The position numbers and the translations under genes were made by a program. Below, one piece after another: positions 38,264 through 38,656 of a stretch of 38,656 nucleotides of DNA. The stretch is from Aeromonas schubertii (GTDB taxonomy: Bacteria; Pseudomonadota; Gammaproteobacteria; Enterobacterales; Aeromonadaceae), in NCBI RefSeq assembly GCF_000820105.1, contig NZ_CDDB01000071.1, forward strand, positions 1-38,656, written 5' to 3'. The notes beneath the pieces are model-generated. The model searched no databases. It was not told the DNA's origin and was given only the letters and a program-made list of their open reading frames with translations. Numbering within the stretch: the first letter of the stretch is position 1; each line of letters starts with the position of its first letter.

Positions 38264-38294
38264 ATTATACCCTTGGGGGTGGGCAATCCGGCAA
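38264..38294 (-). promoter_or_regulatory. Candidate promoter of nadA
   Basis: A perfect TATAAT on the minus strand (38269-38264) lies 33 bases upstream of nadA. The best -35 candidate, TTGCCG (38294-38289), is at a long 19-base spacing. I saw no obvious NadR box, but could not scan systematically. Confidence 0.5.
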
Positions 38295-38312
38295 TAAAAG
38301 AGCGGATATGAA

Positions 38313-38338
38313 AAAGGCCTGCATCACTGCAGGCCTTT
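38313..38338 (-). terminator. Terminator of the tRNA operon
   Basis: An 11-base perfect stem (38313-38323 with 38328-38338, loop TCAC). On the minus strand the stem is followed by TTCATATCC after an in-stem T-run (CCTTTTT). It lies 8 bases past the 3' end of the last tRNA. Confidence 0.85.
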
Positions 38339-38345
38339 GTAGAGA

Positions 38346-38421
38346 TGGTGGGTCGTGCAGGATTCGAACCTGCGACCAATTGATTAAAAGTCAACTGCTC
38401 TACCGACTGAGCTAACGACCC
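38346..38421 (-). tRNA. tRNA-Lys(TTT)
   Basis: The minus strand encodes a full 76-base tRNA with encoded CCA. The acceptor stem GGGTCGT pairs with ACGACCC, the D-loop reads AGCTCAGTCGGTAGAGC, the anticodon loop is CTTTTAA (anticodon TTT) and the T-arm contains GGTTCGAATCC. It is the last gene of the cluster. Confidence 0.97.
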
Positions 38422-38465
38422 ACGCAATGCGTGGTGACCGGAGACTTCGCCATCCGCGTCAAAAT

Positions 38466-38541
38466 TGGTGGTCGCTACTGGGATCGAACCAGTGACCCCC
38501 TCCTTGTAAGGGAGGTGCTCTCCCAGCTGAGCTAAGCGACC
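38466..38541 (-). tRNA. tRNA-Val(TAC)
   Basis: The minus strand encodes a 76-base tRNA with encoded CCA. The acceptor stem GGTCGCT pairs with AGCGACC, the anticodon loop is CTTACAA (anticodon TAC) and the T-arm contains GGTTCGATCCC. It sits between two tRNA-Lys copies. Confidence 0.97.
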
Positions 38542-38560
38542 TGGGATACTGCTTTAAAAG

Positions 38561-38636
38561 TGGTGGGTCGTGCAGGATTCGAACCTGCGACCAATTGATT
38601 AAAAGTCAACTGCTCTACCGACTGAGCTAACGACCC
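38561..38636 (-). tRNA. tRNA-Lys(TTT), second copy
   Basis: This copy is identical base for base to the tRNA-Lys at 38346-38421, including the encoded CCA. The cluster continues upstream beyond the right edge, where the promoter must lie. Confidence 0.97.
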
Positions 38637-38656
38637 ACGTTGTACCGGGTGACCGG

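Noticed and set aside
38346-38656. tRNA cluster as an integration site for a genomic island
   Set aside because: All three tRNAs are intact, and no integrase, direct repeat of a tRNA end or foreign-looking genes are visible inside the window.

Overview
The window looks like a chromosomal segment of a gammaproteobacterium of the order Aeromonadales, most likely Aeromonas or a close relative. This rests on protein resemblance to E. coli and Vibrio housekeeping genes, high GC with strong third-position GC bias, and Aeromonas-like gene neighbourhoods. I could not run a search, so the genus is an inference. I see no prophage, insertion sequence, integrase, CRISPR array or recognisable defence system.

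Left edge (1-320): tandem promoters P1 and P2, a boxB-like hairpin and boxA of a ribosomal RNA operon that runs leftward out of the window. Next (319-7306, all minus strand) come a two-gene RND efflux operon, the Fe-S insertion protein ErpA, a small coiled-coil membrane protein and the chloride/proton antiporter ClcA. Divergent from these are hemL (tetrapyrrole synthesis) and a YjiH-type membrane protein (7498-10479).

Middle (10.5-18.2 kb): a secreted trypsin-like protease; an acid-shock (Asr)-like protein built of near-identical 69-base repeats with a candidate RstA box upstream; tesB; putP; an SgrR-type regulator; a 741-base stretch without a credible gene but with an orphan minus-strand terminator; an Lrp/AsnC regulator; and the nitroreductase ydjA.

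Right half (18.2-38.2 kb): fadH and sppA (divergent, with a PsrA-like box at fadH), gltS with a long, hairpin-rich leader, ansA, an N-terminally extended GAPDH with yeaC, a DUF2989 lipoprotein, msrB, a malQ-glgB-glgX operon, the classical gapA, the hexose-6-phosphate mutarotase yeaD, and nadA. The order ydjA-sppA-ansA-yeaC-msrB-gapA-yeaD matches E. coli with extra genes inserted, so this is an old conserved backbone and not a genomic island. A tRNA-Lys/tRNA-Val/tRNA-Lys cluster ends the window.

Functionally, the right half is centred on central carbon metabolism: glycogen and maltodextrin turnover (malQ, glgB, glgX), hexose-6-phosphate anomer conversion (yeaD) and triose phosphate oxidation (two GAPDH types). 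Beside these are fatty-acid oxidation (fadH, tesB) and amino-acid transport and use (putP, gltS, ansA). The least explained parts are regulatory: the gltS leader, the sgrR-lrp intergenic region, and the control of the asr-like gene.
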